Shown: piece by piece, positions 1 through 11,576 of the stretch
Numbering within the stretch: the stretch's first letter is position 1
Layout of the letters: each line of letters begins with the position of its first letter
DNA from: Clostridium jeddahitimonense
GTDB lineage: Bacteria > Bacillota > Clostridia > Clostridiales > Clostridiaceae
Assembly (NCBI GenBank): GCA_000753455.2
Contig: LM994670.1
Location: forward strand, 2,921,653 to 2,985,652
DNA: 64,000 nucleotides
Direction: 5' to 3'
Notes under the pieces: model-generated
Told to the model about the DNA's origin: nothing
The model's database searches: none
What the model saw: the letters and a program-made list of their open reading frames with translations, nothing else
Program-made: the position numbers and the translations under genes

Positions 1-870
1 CAATTTGCAAATGCTGGTGGTGGTGCTTTCGAAATCTTAGCTATGCCATTCTTATTAGAAGAAAGTGCATACTATAAAATTGCATCTATACTAAAGGATA
101 AAGAAGATTACATTTTAGATTTATATGAATTATTAGGTGAGCTTGAAAGCTATATTGCAGTAGCATCATATAAAGAAGAAATGAATGGTAAATATACAAA
201 ACCTAAATTTACTGATGAAATAAACATAAACATTGTAGATGGTGTACATCCACTTATTAAAGATGCAGTGCCTAACTCTATTACTTTCACTAAAAAAGGT
301 ATAGTTCTTACAGGTACTAATATGTCTGGTAAATCAACATTCTTAAGGATGATTGGTCTTAATATGATACTAGCTCAAACATTCAATATTACGTTAACTA
401 AAAAATATGAAGCTTGTTTCTTTAACATAGTTTCTTCTATAAGTCCAAGCGATGATGTTACTTTAGGTAAAAGTTATTATATGGCTGAAGCAGAAGCCCT
501 TCTTAGAATTATAAAAGCATTACATAAAGAATTACCTGTATTCTGTCCTATAGATGAAATATTTAGAGGAACTAACCCTATTGAAAGAATATCTTCTTCT
601 GCTGAAATATTAACTTATATTAATAAAAAGAAGAGTATCTCAATAGTAGCTACTCACGACAGAGAATTAACAGATATACTTAAAGATAATTATGAATTCT
701 TCTACTTTAGCGAAAGAGTTAATAAAGAAGGGTTAAGCTTTGACTATAAACTAAAGAAAGGTGTTTCTAAGACACGTAATGCAATTAAATTATTAGACCA
801 TATAGGATATCCTAAGGAAATAATTAAGAAATCTTATGAAAGAGCTGAAACTTTAGAGAAATATATGTAA
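1..870 (+). CDS. MutS-family DNA-binding ATPase, C-terminal part (5' end outside window)
   Basis: The frame is open from base 1, so the gene starts left of the window and 289 C-terminal codons are visible. The visible part is the MutS domain V ATPase. The Walker A motif GTNMSGKST lies at bases 313-339, followed by a Walker B-type motif DEIFRGTN and the H-loop-like stretch ATHDRE. DEIFRGTN is typical of the MutS-like family found in Firmicutes and Bacteroidetes that is distinct from classical MutS/MutL mismatch repair; those proteins often carry an N-terminal membrane region, which cannot be checked here. The ATG at 43 is an internal methionine. A 7-bp hairpin (886-892/896-902) follows the stop codon but has no T-run. 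Family assignment is secure; the cellular role is not. Confidence 0.85.
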   Translation, partial: QFANAGGGAFEILAMPFLLEESAYYKIASILKDKEDYILDLYELLGELESYIAVASYKEEMNGKYTKPKFTDEININIVDGVHPLIKDAVPNSITFTKKGIVLTGTNMSGKSTFLRMIGLNMILAQTFNITLTKKYEACFFNIVSSISPSDDVTLGKSYYMAEAEALLRIIKALHKELPVFCPIDEIFRGTNPIERISSSAEILTYINKKKSISIVATHDRELTDILKDNYEFFYFSERVNKEGLSFDYKLKKGVSKTRNAIKLLDHIGYPKEIIKKSYERAETLEKYM

Positions 871-924
871 TAAGTTGAATAAAAGTGCGTACTAAGTACG
901 CAAGTGAAAAGGGGTGTTGAGAAT

Positions 925-1485
925 ATGAAATTAGTAATAATATTTGGTCCTCAAGCAGTAGGTAAAATGACTGTTGGAGAAGAATTATCAGAACAGACTG
1001 GATTAAAACTTTTTCACAATCATATGACTATTGATTTAGTTTCAAACTTCTTTGGATATGGTTCTGAATCTGGCCAAAGATTAGTTAAACTTTTTAGGAA
1101 AGAAATATTTGAGGAAGTAGCTAAAAGCGATTTGCCAGGTTTAATATTTACTTTTGTCTGGGCCTTTAATGAACAAAGTGATTGGGATTATATTTCTAAT
1201 GTATGCGATATTTTTAAAAAGCATAATAGTGAAATTTACTTTGTAGAATTAGAAGCAGAGTTTTCTGAAAGATTAGATCGTAACAAAAGTCCTCATCGTC
1301 TAGAATGTAAGCCTACTAAGAGGAACTTAGAATGGTCTGAAAAAGAATTAATATCTTCTGCTAAAAAGTATAGACTTAATTCTCTTCCTGGCGAAATAAA
1401 AGAAGCTAATTATTTAAGAATTGATAATACATCTTTATCACCTGAAGAAGTAGCAAAAATTATAAATAGCAAATTCAACTTATAA
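925..1485 (+). CDS. P-loop kinase / AAA-family NTPase, shikimate-kinase-like
   Basis: A 186-residue protein with an N-terminal P-loop GPQAVGKMT (residues 8-16) on a beta strand, the start of a small nucleoside/shikimate-kinase-like fold. The Walker A Ser/Thr position is Met, followed by Thr; as I recall, this GKMT variant is a feature of this small family rather than damage. The start at ATG 925 is preferred over the in-frame GTG at 904, because AGGGG at 910-914 lies correctly before 925 and inside the longer reading. The substrate is unknown. It follows the MutS-family gene by 54 bp, so the two may be co-transcribed. It ends at a strong bidirectional terminator. Confidence 0.7.
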   Translation: MKLVIIFGPQAVGKMTVGEELSEQTGLKLFHNHMTIDLVSNFFGYGSESGQRLVKLFRKEIFEEVAKSDLPGLIFTFVWAFNEQSDWDYISNVCDIFKKHNSEIYFVELEAEFSERLDRNKSPHRLECKPTKRNLEWSEKELISSAKKYRLNSLPGEIKEANYLRIDNTSLSPEEVAKIINSKFNL

Positions 1486-1490
1486 AATTA

Positions 1491-1533
1491 AAATAAAGAA
1501 GAGTACATATTACATATGTACTCTTCTTTATTT
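1491..1533. terminator. Bidirectional Rho-independent terminator
   Basis: A perfect 20-bp stem (1491-1510 paired with 1514-1533) with a 3-base loop sits between two convergent genes. The arm ends are A-rich and T-rich, so it can serve both the kinase gene on the + strand and the GH1 gene on the - strand. Confidence 0.9.
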
Positions 1534-1538
1534 TAAAT

Positions 1539-4879
<3,341 letters not shown>

Positions 4880-4913
4880 TTTTTCTTCCTCCATTTTTAA
4901 CAAGTTTGTCCAT

Positions 4914-4941
4914 AGGTTTAGCCAACTTAATGTTACCATCC
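4914..4941 (-). promoter_or_regulatory. Second RAT-like element upstream of bglP
   Basis: Read on the - strand, this 28-base stretch begins GGATGGTAAC and ends GGCTAAACCT. It closely matches the 30-base RAT site before licT (GGATGGTAAT ... AGCTAGACCT). It ends 34 bases before the bglP start codon. I see no terminator hairpin with a T-run after it, unlike the licT leader. It could bind LicT to affect translation or mRNA stability, or be a decayed antitermination site. Confidence 0.55.
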
Positions 4942-5011
4942 TGATTCATATTTAATATATTGATACTTTTTAGCATACTCCCCCCTCAAATAATTAATTT
5001 TAGTGCACATC

Positions 5012-5863
5012 TCAATTATTATTTTTATTTTTATATATAATGCGTTCAACATGAATTGTTAAATATAACTTTTCTTCATTAGAAAGTTGATATTCATATT
5101 TTCGCAATATAAACTCAGCTATTTTTTCTACACATTTATAGGATGTTTGATATTTCAATTTTACTACATCCAAAAGGTCATCATCCGGTGTATCATGATA
5201 AGTATTTTGCATAATCAATCTCTGTGCAAAGAATTTTAAATGTGTAATAAAACGATAATAATATACAGAATCGGTATCAAACTCTATAGAGAAATAATAT
5301 TTAACTATGTTAGATATCTCTTGCATAATCTTTGTTATCTCCAAAACCTGTTTTATATTACTTTCATCCATCTCTGCATTTACTATATGTAAAGCAATAA
5401 ATGCTGCTTCATCTTCTGGTAATTCTACCTTAAAACGTTTATTTATAATTTCTAAAGCTTTAAAACCTAAGCTATATTCTACTTCATAGAATCGCTTAAT
5501 ATCCCAAAGCATTGAACTTTTTACCATAATCCCATCTAAAAATCTTTGAATAGAAGTATAAATATGATCACTTAAAGAAATATAAATTGTATCATTTAGT
5601 TTTTTACCTAGCTCAACTTTAATCATGTTAATGATTTCATCAGCCACCTGTAAATGTTCTAAAGGTATCTTAGATACCAGTTCTTGGAAACGTTTGCTTT
5701 GAACTTGATCTTGAAGTACGAAAACCTTATTAATCGCATTTTCATCAATTTCATCACCATTTTTTTTCTTAAAAGCAATTCCTTTTCCACAAACAACAAC
5801 CTCTTTACCATTATTATCCTTAATAATAACAACATTATTGTTTAAAATACGATCAATAACCAT
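5012..5863 (-). CDS. licT: BglG/LicT-family transcriptional antiterminator
   Basis: A 283-residue protein with an RNA-binding CAT domain (about residues 1-55) followed by two PTS regulation domains. The four phospho-acceptor histidines are present: H100 and H159 in PRD1, H208 and H271 in PRD2, matching the spacing known for LicT. It binds RAT RNA and stops terminator formation when beta-glucosides are being imported; EIIBCA phosphorylation of PRD1 inhibits it. The start ATG follows GGAGAATAAGAGGG. Its own leader carries a promoter, RAT and terminator, so it is autoregulated. bglP and the GH1 gene follow in the same direction. Confidence 0.93.
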   Translation of the reverse strand: MVIDRILNNNVVIIKDNNGKEVVVCGKGIAFKKKNGDEIDENAINKVFVLQDQVQSKRFQELVSKIPLEHLQVADEIINMIKVELGKKLNDTIYISLSDHIYTSIQRFLDGIMVKSSMLWDIKRFYEVEYSLGFKALEIINKRFKVELPEDEAAFIALHIVNAEMDESNIKQVLEITKIMQEISNIVKYYFSIEFDTDSVYYYRFITHLKFFAQRLIMQNTYHDTPDDDLLDVVKLKYQTSYKCVEKIAEFILRKYEYQLSNEEKLYLTIHVERIIYKNKNNN

Positions 5864-5892
5864 CCCTCTTATTCTCCTTTCTCCAAATAAAA

Positions 5893-5952
5893 AGACCTAT
5901 TTGCAACTATAAAAAGATATAATAATACCTTTTAATACTTGCAAATAGGTCT
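5893..5952 (-). terminator. Leader terminator upstream of licT (RAT-controlled)
   Basis: The arms AGACCTATTTGCAA and TTGCAAATAGGTCT (5893-5906 with 5939-5952) form a 14-bp stem with a 32-base loop. A T-run follows in the - direction (5885-5892). The first arm as transcribed shares its AGACCT with the 3' end of the RAT site, so the two structures exclude each other. Confidence 0.88.
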
Positions 5953-5976
5953 AGCTTGAATTAACAATTACCATCC
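5947..5976 (-). promoter_or_regulatory. RAT (ribonucleic antiterminator) site for LicT
   Basis: A 30-base element on the - strand, starting GGATGGTAAT and ending AGCTAGACCT. Length and end sequences fit the RAT family recognised by BglG/SacY/LicT proteins. It lies just after the promoter and overlaps the terminator stem of the licT leader. Confidence 0.85.
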
Positions 5977-5989
5977 TGTTTTCATCTTT

Positions 5990-6017
5990 ATTATAGCATT
6001 TAGCATTTATTTGTCAA
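5990..6017 (-). promoter_or_regulatory. Promoter of the licT-bglP-GH1 operon
   Basis: A consensus sigma-A promoter on the - strand: TTGACA (6012-6017) and TATAAT (5990-5995), with a 16-base spacer. Transcription would start near 5983, just before the RAT site. Confidence 0.85.
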
Positions 6018-6029
6018 CATCTATTTAAT

Positions 6030-8042
6030 TTATCTATTTATATACTCTTCTATTATATTTTTCACCTTAGGAACAGGTATCTGACTGCCACCTCTCCCTT
6101 TAACATCTTCAATAATCATAGCCACTGATATTTTTGATGTAGTAGTATCCACTCCAATAAACCATCCATTTTCTGTACCTTCAGTGTCATCTTGTGAAGA
6201 TTTTATTTCTGCAGTACCAGTTTTCCCTGCAATATTCACTCCTGGTATTCTAGATCCAATTGCAGTTCCATCTTCATCATTTATAAGAGCTGAAAAATCA
6301 TCTACTAAAATTGAAACATTTTCTTTTTTTATAGCATTTTCTTTCCATATAGTAGCTTCTGTCCCATCATCTATTACTAATCTAGGCTCCATTATATTAC
6401 CTTCATTAGCTAAAGCGCTATATACTAATGCCATATTCAAAGGTGTAACCATTAATTCACCTTGTCCATATCCAGTATCAGCTAATAGTATATCATTATC
6501 GATATCTCCGCTATTGCTTATGCTTGACTCAGCTAACGGATAATCAAATTTCATCTCTTCCCCAATACCAAAACCTTTTATTCCTTCTATTAACTTTTCT
6601 TTACCTAACTTTAAAGCAACTTGTGCAAAATAAATATTATCAGAGAATTTTGCAGCTTCCCTAAGAGTTACGCTTTCATTGTACGGTGGTACTCTAGTAA
6701 CCTTATAACTTCCCCAGCTTTCATCATTTTGCCAAGCTTCACCATTTATATTAAACACTTCATCAGCATTTAATGCTCCATTATTTAATCCTATTGCTGC
6801 TGTTATAAGCTTCATAGTAGATCCTGGAGAATACACATTGCTAAATCTGTTTATCTGATCTGCATTATTAGTATTTTTCCACTCTTGAGTTTGAGATTTA
6901 GTTATATATGTTACAAATGTATTGGAATCATAAGAAGGTGCACTTACTAATGCAAGAACTTCTCCTGTCTTCGGATCAACAGCTGTAACAGCTCCTTTTT
7001 CTCCATTTAACTCATCATAAGCTTTATTTTGTAGACCTAAATCTATAGATAGTTTAATATCACTTCCATTAATAGGTTCCTTTTTAGCAATAGTTATATA
7101 CTCACCATTTCTATCTATATAAATTTCACTTCCATCATATCCTCTTAATTTATCTTCATATACTTGTTCTATTCCTGCTTTTCCTATTAAGCTTAATTCG
7201 TTGTAACCTTTATCAGCATTAGCAGTTAACTCTTCTGATGTGATATTTCCAATATATCCGATTAATCTACCTGTAGCCTTTCCACCATGGTATACTCTTG
7301 ATTCTTTAGTATTAATAACTATTCCTTCACTTTCTCTATTAGAAAGTGAAGCTAATTTTTCATCATTTGAAAGTATATCTACTATTGGAACAAAATGCTC
7401 TGGATTAGTATTTCTACTTAATTTCTCGATTATAGTATCTAAATTTATATCTAAAACAGTTGCAATTTCTTTTATTTTTTCATCTCTATTTTCTAAATCA
7501 AATATAGATGGATGTATTCCTACTACACTAATAGTTCCATTTTCAGCTAATACAACGCCATTCCTATCTAGTATACTTCCTCTTTTAGAAGGATAGTTTT
7601 CTACCATTAGCTTATCTCCAGAAATCATTTCAGGAAATATTAATGATTCGTCCCATTTGATTTTGTATTCCTTGTCCTCTTTATATACATCTACTTTATA
7701 ATTATCTAAAGCTATATCTCCAGCAACAGTTGTTGCTTTTAAAGTGAATGGAATAGTTGTATATTCATCATTTTCTATTAATTTACCATTAATTTCTATT
7801 TGTATATTAGTCATCTCAATTGCTGAATATATATTAGTATATCTATCTACAAATGTAGCTTCATCAATATATCTTTTAGAATCTGTAGTTAACAGCTGAT
7901 ACATCTCTGTAAAATTTCCTTGTATCCATTTATCCTTATATACTTCAAAGACTTCTAAATACTTATTTGTTTTTGAGCAACCAAATAATGATACAACCAT
8001 TATAAACATCAAAATAATAACTTTCTTATGTACTTTTCTCAT
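6030..8042 (-). CDS. Penicillin-binding transpeptidase with MecA_N domain, lipoprotein
   Basis: A 670-residue class B penicillin-binding protein that cross-links peptidoglycan outside the membrane. It begins with a lipoprotein signal ending VVSLFGCSK (Cys22), then an NTF2-like MecA_N domain (about 25-140), a dimerisation domain, and the transpeptidase domain. The active-site motifs are intact: STMK (Ser408), SDN (467-469) and KTGT (607-610). This layout matches PBP2a/PBP3-type proteins with low beta-lactam affinity, although affinity cannot be read from sequence. ATG 8042 is chosen because GGGGG precedes it; the longer form from 8063 lacks a site. No clear terminator follows before the licT promoter. 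Confidence 0.9.
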   Translation of the reverse strand: MRKVHKKVIILMFIMVVSLFGCSKTNKYLEVFEVYKDKWIQGNFTEMYQLLTTDSKRYIDEATFVDRYTNIYSAIEMTNIQIEINGKLIENDEYTTIPFTLKATTVAGDIALDNYKVDVYKEDKEYKIKWDESLIFPEMISGDKLMVENYPSKRGSILDRNGVVLAENGTISVVGIHPSIFDLENRDEKIKEIATVLDINLDTIIEKLSRNTNPEHFVPIVDILSNDEKLASLSNRESEGIVINTKESRVYHGGKATGRLIGYIGNITSEELTANADKGYNELSLIGKAGIEQVYEDKLRGYDGSEIYIDRNGEYITIAKKEPINGSDIKLSIDLGLQNKAYDELNGEKGAVTAVDPKTGEVLALVSAPSYDSNTFVTYITKSQTQEWKNTNNADQINRFSNVYSPGSTMKLITAAIGLNNGALNADEVFNINGEAWQNDESWGSYKVTRVPPYNESVTLREAAKFSDNIYFAQVALKLGKEKLIEGIKGFGIGEEMKFDYPLAESSISNSGDIDNDILLADTGYGQGELMVTPLNMALVYSALANEGNIMEPRLVIDDGTEATIWKENAIKKENVSILVDDFSALINDEDGTAIGSRIPGVNIAGKTGTAEIKSSQDDTEGTENGWFIGVDTTTSKISVAMIIEDVKGRGGSQIPVPKVKNIIEEYINR

Positions 8043-8112
8043 AAAAACCCCCATATACGTCACTTTATCACAATATTATACCATAATTACTAATTTTCAC
8101 CAATATACTTGT

Positions 8113-9531
8113 TTATATATTTTTTATAACCTTAATTCTATTGTAATAAATCCCCAATATAGAAATACACTTTCCTTGATACCATCTTATAGCCTTTACT
8201 ACATCTTCAGTTATTTCTTCCCCTGGTAAAACTAACGGAATTCCTGGCGGATATGGAACTATAAAATCTTTTGATATCCTTCCAGCAGCATGATTTATTT
8301 CAACTTCTTCAAATCTAGCATTATGTACTTCAAAAGGCTCTAACCTTTTAATCTTCTCTAAATTAACATATCCTATATTTTTTTCTTCATCTTTAAGTGT
8401 TTCTATATCTAAAAACATTATAGCTTGATATATCTTTTCAAAGTCTTCTCTCGTGTTAAATGGCGATAAAATTAACACTACTCCTCTTGAGAAGCTCATT
8501 TCACTCTGAATCTTATTTTCTAATAAATACTCTAAAAGCTTATTTCCACTATATCCTACTGGTAATGTCATTATGTATCTACTCTTATCTAATTTATAAT
8601 TTCCTTCAATATCATCTTGGCTTAAAATTATAACTTTATCTAAAGAGTTAATTTGATTTTTATATACCTCAGCTAAATCTATTAATGAATCATAATCTGA
8701 ATCACCGTAATTTTCTAAATAATATCGCGCATAATCTAAAGATGACATAATTAAGTATGATGGGGATGTGGTATTAAATGCACTTATAAAAAATTCTACG
8801 TTACTATAAATATCATTTACAAGCAAATACGCCCCTTGTGTAAGAGCTGGTAGAGTTTTATGAGCACTTAAAACAACATAATGAGCTAATCTTACCATAC
8901 TTTCTGGCAACTTTTTATTTATTCCATAATGAGCTCCATGAGCTGCATCTATTAATATCTTTACTCCATTAGCTTTTAACTTTCTTAATATTTTTTCTAA
9001 ATCACATGATATACCGTAATAATTAGGTGAAGTTAAGATAATCCCCCTAGGATCTTTAGCTTTTATTAATGCATCTTCAATATTTTTTTCGCTACAAGGT
9101 AAAAGAATCCCGTTATCTAAATCAATATTAGCCTCTATATAGACAGTCTTTAACTTTCTTAAAATAAGACCATTATATATAGACTTATGACAATTCCTCT
9201 CTACAAGAACCTCATCACCTTCATTGAAAGCCGAGAATATACTTGCCATATTTCCCGAACTACTTCCGTTAACTAAGAAATAAGCTTTATCAGCTTTATA
9301 TAAATTAGCTAAAAGTTCTTGTGATTCTTTAATAACTCCTTCAGGATGATGAAAATTATCTAAATTCCCTACTTCTGTTATATCTAAGTACCCCATAGTA
9401 CTTACAAACTCTTTTCCTATATCGTCTTTTAAAAATCCTATTCCACTTTTATTCCCTGGCATTGATAAAATCAAATTCTTTTCTTTATGGTATTTTAACA
9501 CCTCTTCTAACAATGGTAATCTATTATTCAT
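8113..9531 (-). CDS. Orn/Lys/Arg decarboxylase-family PLP enzyme
   Basis: A 472-residue fold-type I PLP enzyme of the Orn/Lys/Arg decarboxylase group, the short form without the N-terminal wing domain. The PLP lysine is in SAHKTLPALTQGAYLL, after the DAAHGAHYG aspartate motif. A C-terminal domain (about 370-472) with the PYPPGIPLVLPGE signature is present, as in SpeA/YaaO-type proteins. It probably decarboxylates a basic amino acid to a polyamine precursor, but the substrate is not certain. The start at 9531 is preferred because GAGG precedes it; ATG 9549 has no site. It is followed by the PBP gene 70 bp downstream. Confidence 0.88.
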   Translation of the reverse strand: MNNRLPLLEEVLKYHKEKNLILSMPGNKSGIGFLKDDIGKEFVSTMGYLDITEVGNLDNFHHPEGVIKESQELLANLYKADKAYFLVNGSSSGNMASIFSAFNEGDEVLVERNCHKSIYNGLILRKLKTVYIEANIDLDNGILLPCSEKNIEDALIKAKDPRGIILTSPNYYGISCDLEKILRKLKANGVKILIDAAHGAHYGINKKLPESMVRLAHYVVLSAHKTLPALTQGAYLLVNDIYSNVEFFISAFNTTSPSYLIMSSLDYARYYLENYGDSDYDSLIDLAEVYKNQINSLDKVIILSQDDIEGNYKLDKSRYIMTLPVGYSGNKLLEYLLENKIQSEMSFSRGVVLILSPFNTREDFEKIYQAIMFLDIETLKDEEKNIGYVNLEKIKRLEPFEVHNARFEEVEINHAAGRISKDFIVPYPPGIPLVLPGEEITEDVVKAIRWYQGKCISILGIYYNRIKVIKNI

Positions 9532-9583
9532 ATCAACCTCGCAAATCATCTTTTTTTAATAATTTGTAATTAAACAAAAAATT

Positions 9584-9613
9584 ATAGTCATAGGATAAAA
9601 CTCCTATGACTAT
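9584..9613 (-). terminator. Rho-independent terminator after the M16 peptidase gene
   Basis: The stem ATAGTCATAGGA / TCCTATGACTAT (9584-9595 with 9602-9613) has a 6-base loop and is followed on the - strand by AATTTTTTG. Confidence 0.88.
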
Positions 9614-9671
9614 CTTATTATATTACATATCTTTATACTATTTAACCTAATTAGTATAACTTTTTAACATA

Positions 9672-10886
9672 TTAATTTCTAACAACTTGGATACTCTTAT
9701 TTTTTAATACCTTAGCAGCTGTATTTATAATATATTCCGGTGTAAGTTCTTCTAAATCCCTACTTTCATCTACATATATATTATAATCACCAAACATAGT
9801 ATCATAAGTAGCTAGTTCCTTTGCAAGTCGTACACTCTGCTCCTCACCAAATAATCTCTTCAGCTTGAACCCTTTTATCATCTTAGATATTTTTTCACTA
9901 TCTAGCTCTTTTTTGAAGTTATCCACATCTGAAATTAAATTTTCAACTATTTGAATTGACTTTTCAACATTTTCCACTGATGTAGCATATGTAATTTTAT
10001 AAACCTTTATATATTCTTCATTTACAACTCTTGTTAATACATCATATACTAATCCATTATTTGTTCTTAAATTATCAAAAAGTACAGAGTTTACTCCTTC
10101 TCCAAAATACTGATTAAATACTTTTAATGCTTTTATTTCCCATTGATTCAATTCATTAATAGGGAATATAATTTGAACCCTAGCACTATTTATATCAGCT
10201 TTTTTGTCTATAAAGAGCCCTTTATTTGGTATACTATATATTATCTCATCTTCTGGTAAGTTTTCACTTCTCCAGTCTATAAAGTATTCCTCAACCTTCT
10301 CTATTACTTCATCAAATTCAAGACTTGATATTACTGTAATAGTAGCATTATTAGCACAATAATAATCATTAAAGAAATCTATTGCATCATCAATAGTTAA
10401 TTTTTCTAACGATTCTTCTGTTCCTATGATTGGATACTGAATCCTTCTGCCATCCATACAATTTAAATAAAGTTTATCTTCAGTATATTGCTCTAACTCT
10501 TCATCCCATTCTTTAAGTTCCTGCTTTATTACTTCCATTTCTTCTTTGAATCCCTCTTCAGTAAATACAGGATTTAATAAAATATCCGAAAAAATCTCCA
10601 ATCCTTTACTTAGATCCTCATTTAACAAAGTTCCATAAAAAACTACATAGGGATAATTAGTCATTGCATTTTGAAATCCAAAAGTATCACTTAACACTTT
10701 GTTAATTTCTTTTTCACTTCTTGTTTCAGTCTGTTTATACACCATATGCTCAGTGACATGCGCAACACCTAAGTTTTCTCCATCACGGTCTGCCCCTGCA
10801 TCTAATGAAATAGCAATAGAACTTAATTCACTATTACTTTTTTTATATATTAATTTCAATCCATTCTCTAAAATATAATCATTCAT
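9672..10886 (-). CDS. M16-family (insulinase/pitrilysin) zinc metallopeptidase
   Basis: A 404-residue M16 peptidase. The inverted zinc motif HxxEH appears as HVTEH near residue 43, with a downstream glutamate-rich helix (EEMEVIKQELKEW) supplying the third ligand. The length fits the two-domain half-chamber type that acts as a homo- or heterodimer, such as YmxG-like proteins. No signal peptide is visible, so it is probably cytosolic, degrading short peptides. GGAGGG precedes ATG 10886. The DHFR-like gene lies 24 bp upstream, suggesting co-transcription. Confidence 0.88.
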   Translation of the reverse strand: MNDYILENGLKLIYKKSNSELSSIAISLDAGADRDGENLGVAHVTEHMVYKQTETRSEKEINKVLSDTFGFQNAMTNYPYVVFYGTLLNEDLSKGLEIFSDILLNPVFTEEGFKEEMEVIKQELKEWDEELEQYTEDKLYLNCMDGRRIQYPIIGTEESLEKLTIDDAIDFFNDYYCANNATITVISSLEFDEVIEKVEEYFIDWRSENLPEDEIIYSIPNKGLFIDKKADINSARVQIIFPINELNQWEIKALKVFNQYFGEGVNSVLFDNLRTNNGLVYDVLTRVVNEEYIKVYKITYATSVENVEKSIQIVENLISDVDNFKKELDSEKISKMIKGFKLKRLFGEEQSVRLAKELATYDTMFGDYNIYVDESRDLEELTPEYIINTAAKVLKNKSIQVVRN

Positions 10887-10910
10887 TTTTATCCCTCCAT
10901 TATAAATTAA

Positions 10911-11435
10911 TTATCTTTTTGAGTATCTACAAATTACAATCCCATTATCAACGACATATTCATCTAACTTCAAGTCAATCTTAGGATTATTTCCTAAAAA
11001 TAATGGTCTTCCTTTCCCTAATATCGTTGGTATTATACCAATAATATATTCATCTATAATATCAGCTTTAATGAAGCTATCTACAAGCTTACCACCACCA
11101 AATAGAAATATATCCTTTCCTTCTCTCTTCTTCTCTTTTAATATTACCTTGACTATATCCTTATTAACAAAGCGTACATTGTCATAATCATCTAATAATT
11201 CTGATGTTGCAACATATACAGTTTTTTCTTTATAATCTAAGTGAAAGTTTTGATTATAACAATTCTTTCCCATTACTACTATATCTATGCCCTCTAAAAA
11301 TTTGCTAAAATCATATTTATTTTCTGTATCTAATTTATCACTCCCATCACCGACTATCCACTCAAAGCTACCATCCTCTGATGCTATATAGCCATCTAAA
11401 CTAATTGCTAAATTTAATACTATTTTTCTACTCAT
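10911..11435 (-). CDS. RibD C-terminal / dihydrofolate reductase-like family protein
   Basis: A 174-residue reductase-fold protein beginning MSRKIVLNLAISLDGYIAS, the signature of the YyaP/YwjB group within the RibD_C/DHFR superfamily. The NADPH-binding FGGGKLVDSFI segment follows in the middle. The reaction is unknown for this group. The start at 11435 is chosen because the upstream ATG at 11447 is itself part of the ribosome binding site ATGGAGGAATAT. It is likely co-transcribed with the M16 peptidase gene downstream. Confidence 0.85.
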   Translation of the reverse strand: MSRKIVLNLAISLDGYIASEDGSFEWIVGDGSDKLDTENKYDFSKFLEGIDIVVMGKNCYNQNFHLDYKEKTVYVATSELLDDYDNVRFVNKDIVKVILKEKKREGKDIFLFGGGKLVDSFIKADIIDEYIIGIIPTILGKGRPLFLGNNPKIDLKLDEYVVDNGIVICRYSKR

Positions 11436-11541
11436 ATATTCCTCCATATAACAATTTTAAGCCTTATAACTATACGTATTTCCATTTTGAAATTATTTAT
11501 TACTACCAACTTCTTAAGTTATCATATATATTCAAACACAA

Positions 11542-11567
11542 AAGGACAAGCATTACTACTTGTCCTT
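11542..11567 (-). terminator. Terminator after the SCIFF maturase gene
   Basis: A 9-bp stem AAGGACAAG / CTTGTCCTT (11542-11550 with 11559-11567) lies 10 bases past the maturase stop codon. On the - strand it is followed by a short T-rich stretch. Confidence 0.8.
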
Positions 11568-11576
11568 AAATATAAT

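Noticed and set aside
7240..7596. 118-codon + strand frame within the penicillin-binding protein gene
   Set aside because: Shadow of the transpeptidase gene; hydrophobic composition follows from the opposite strand.
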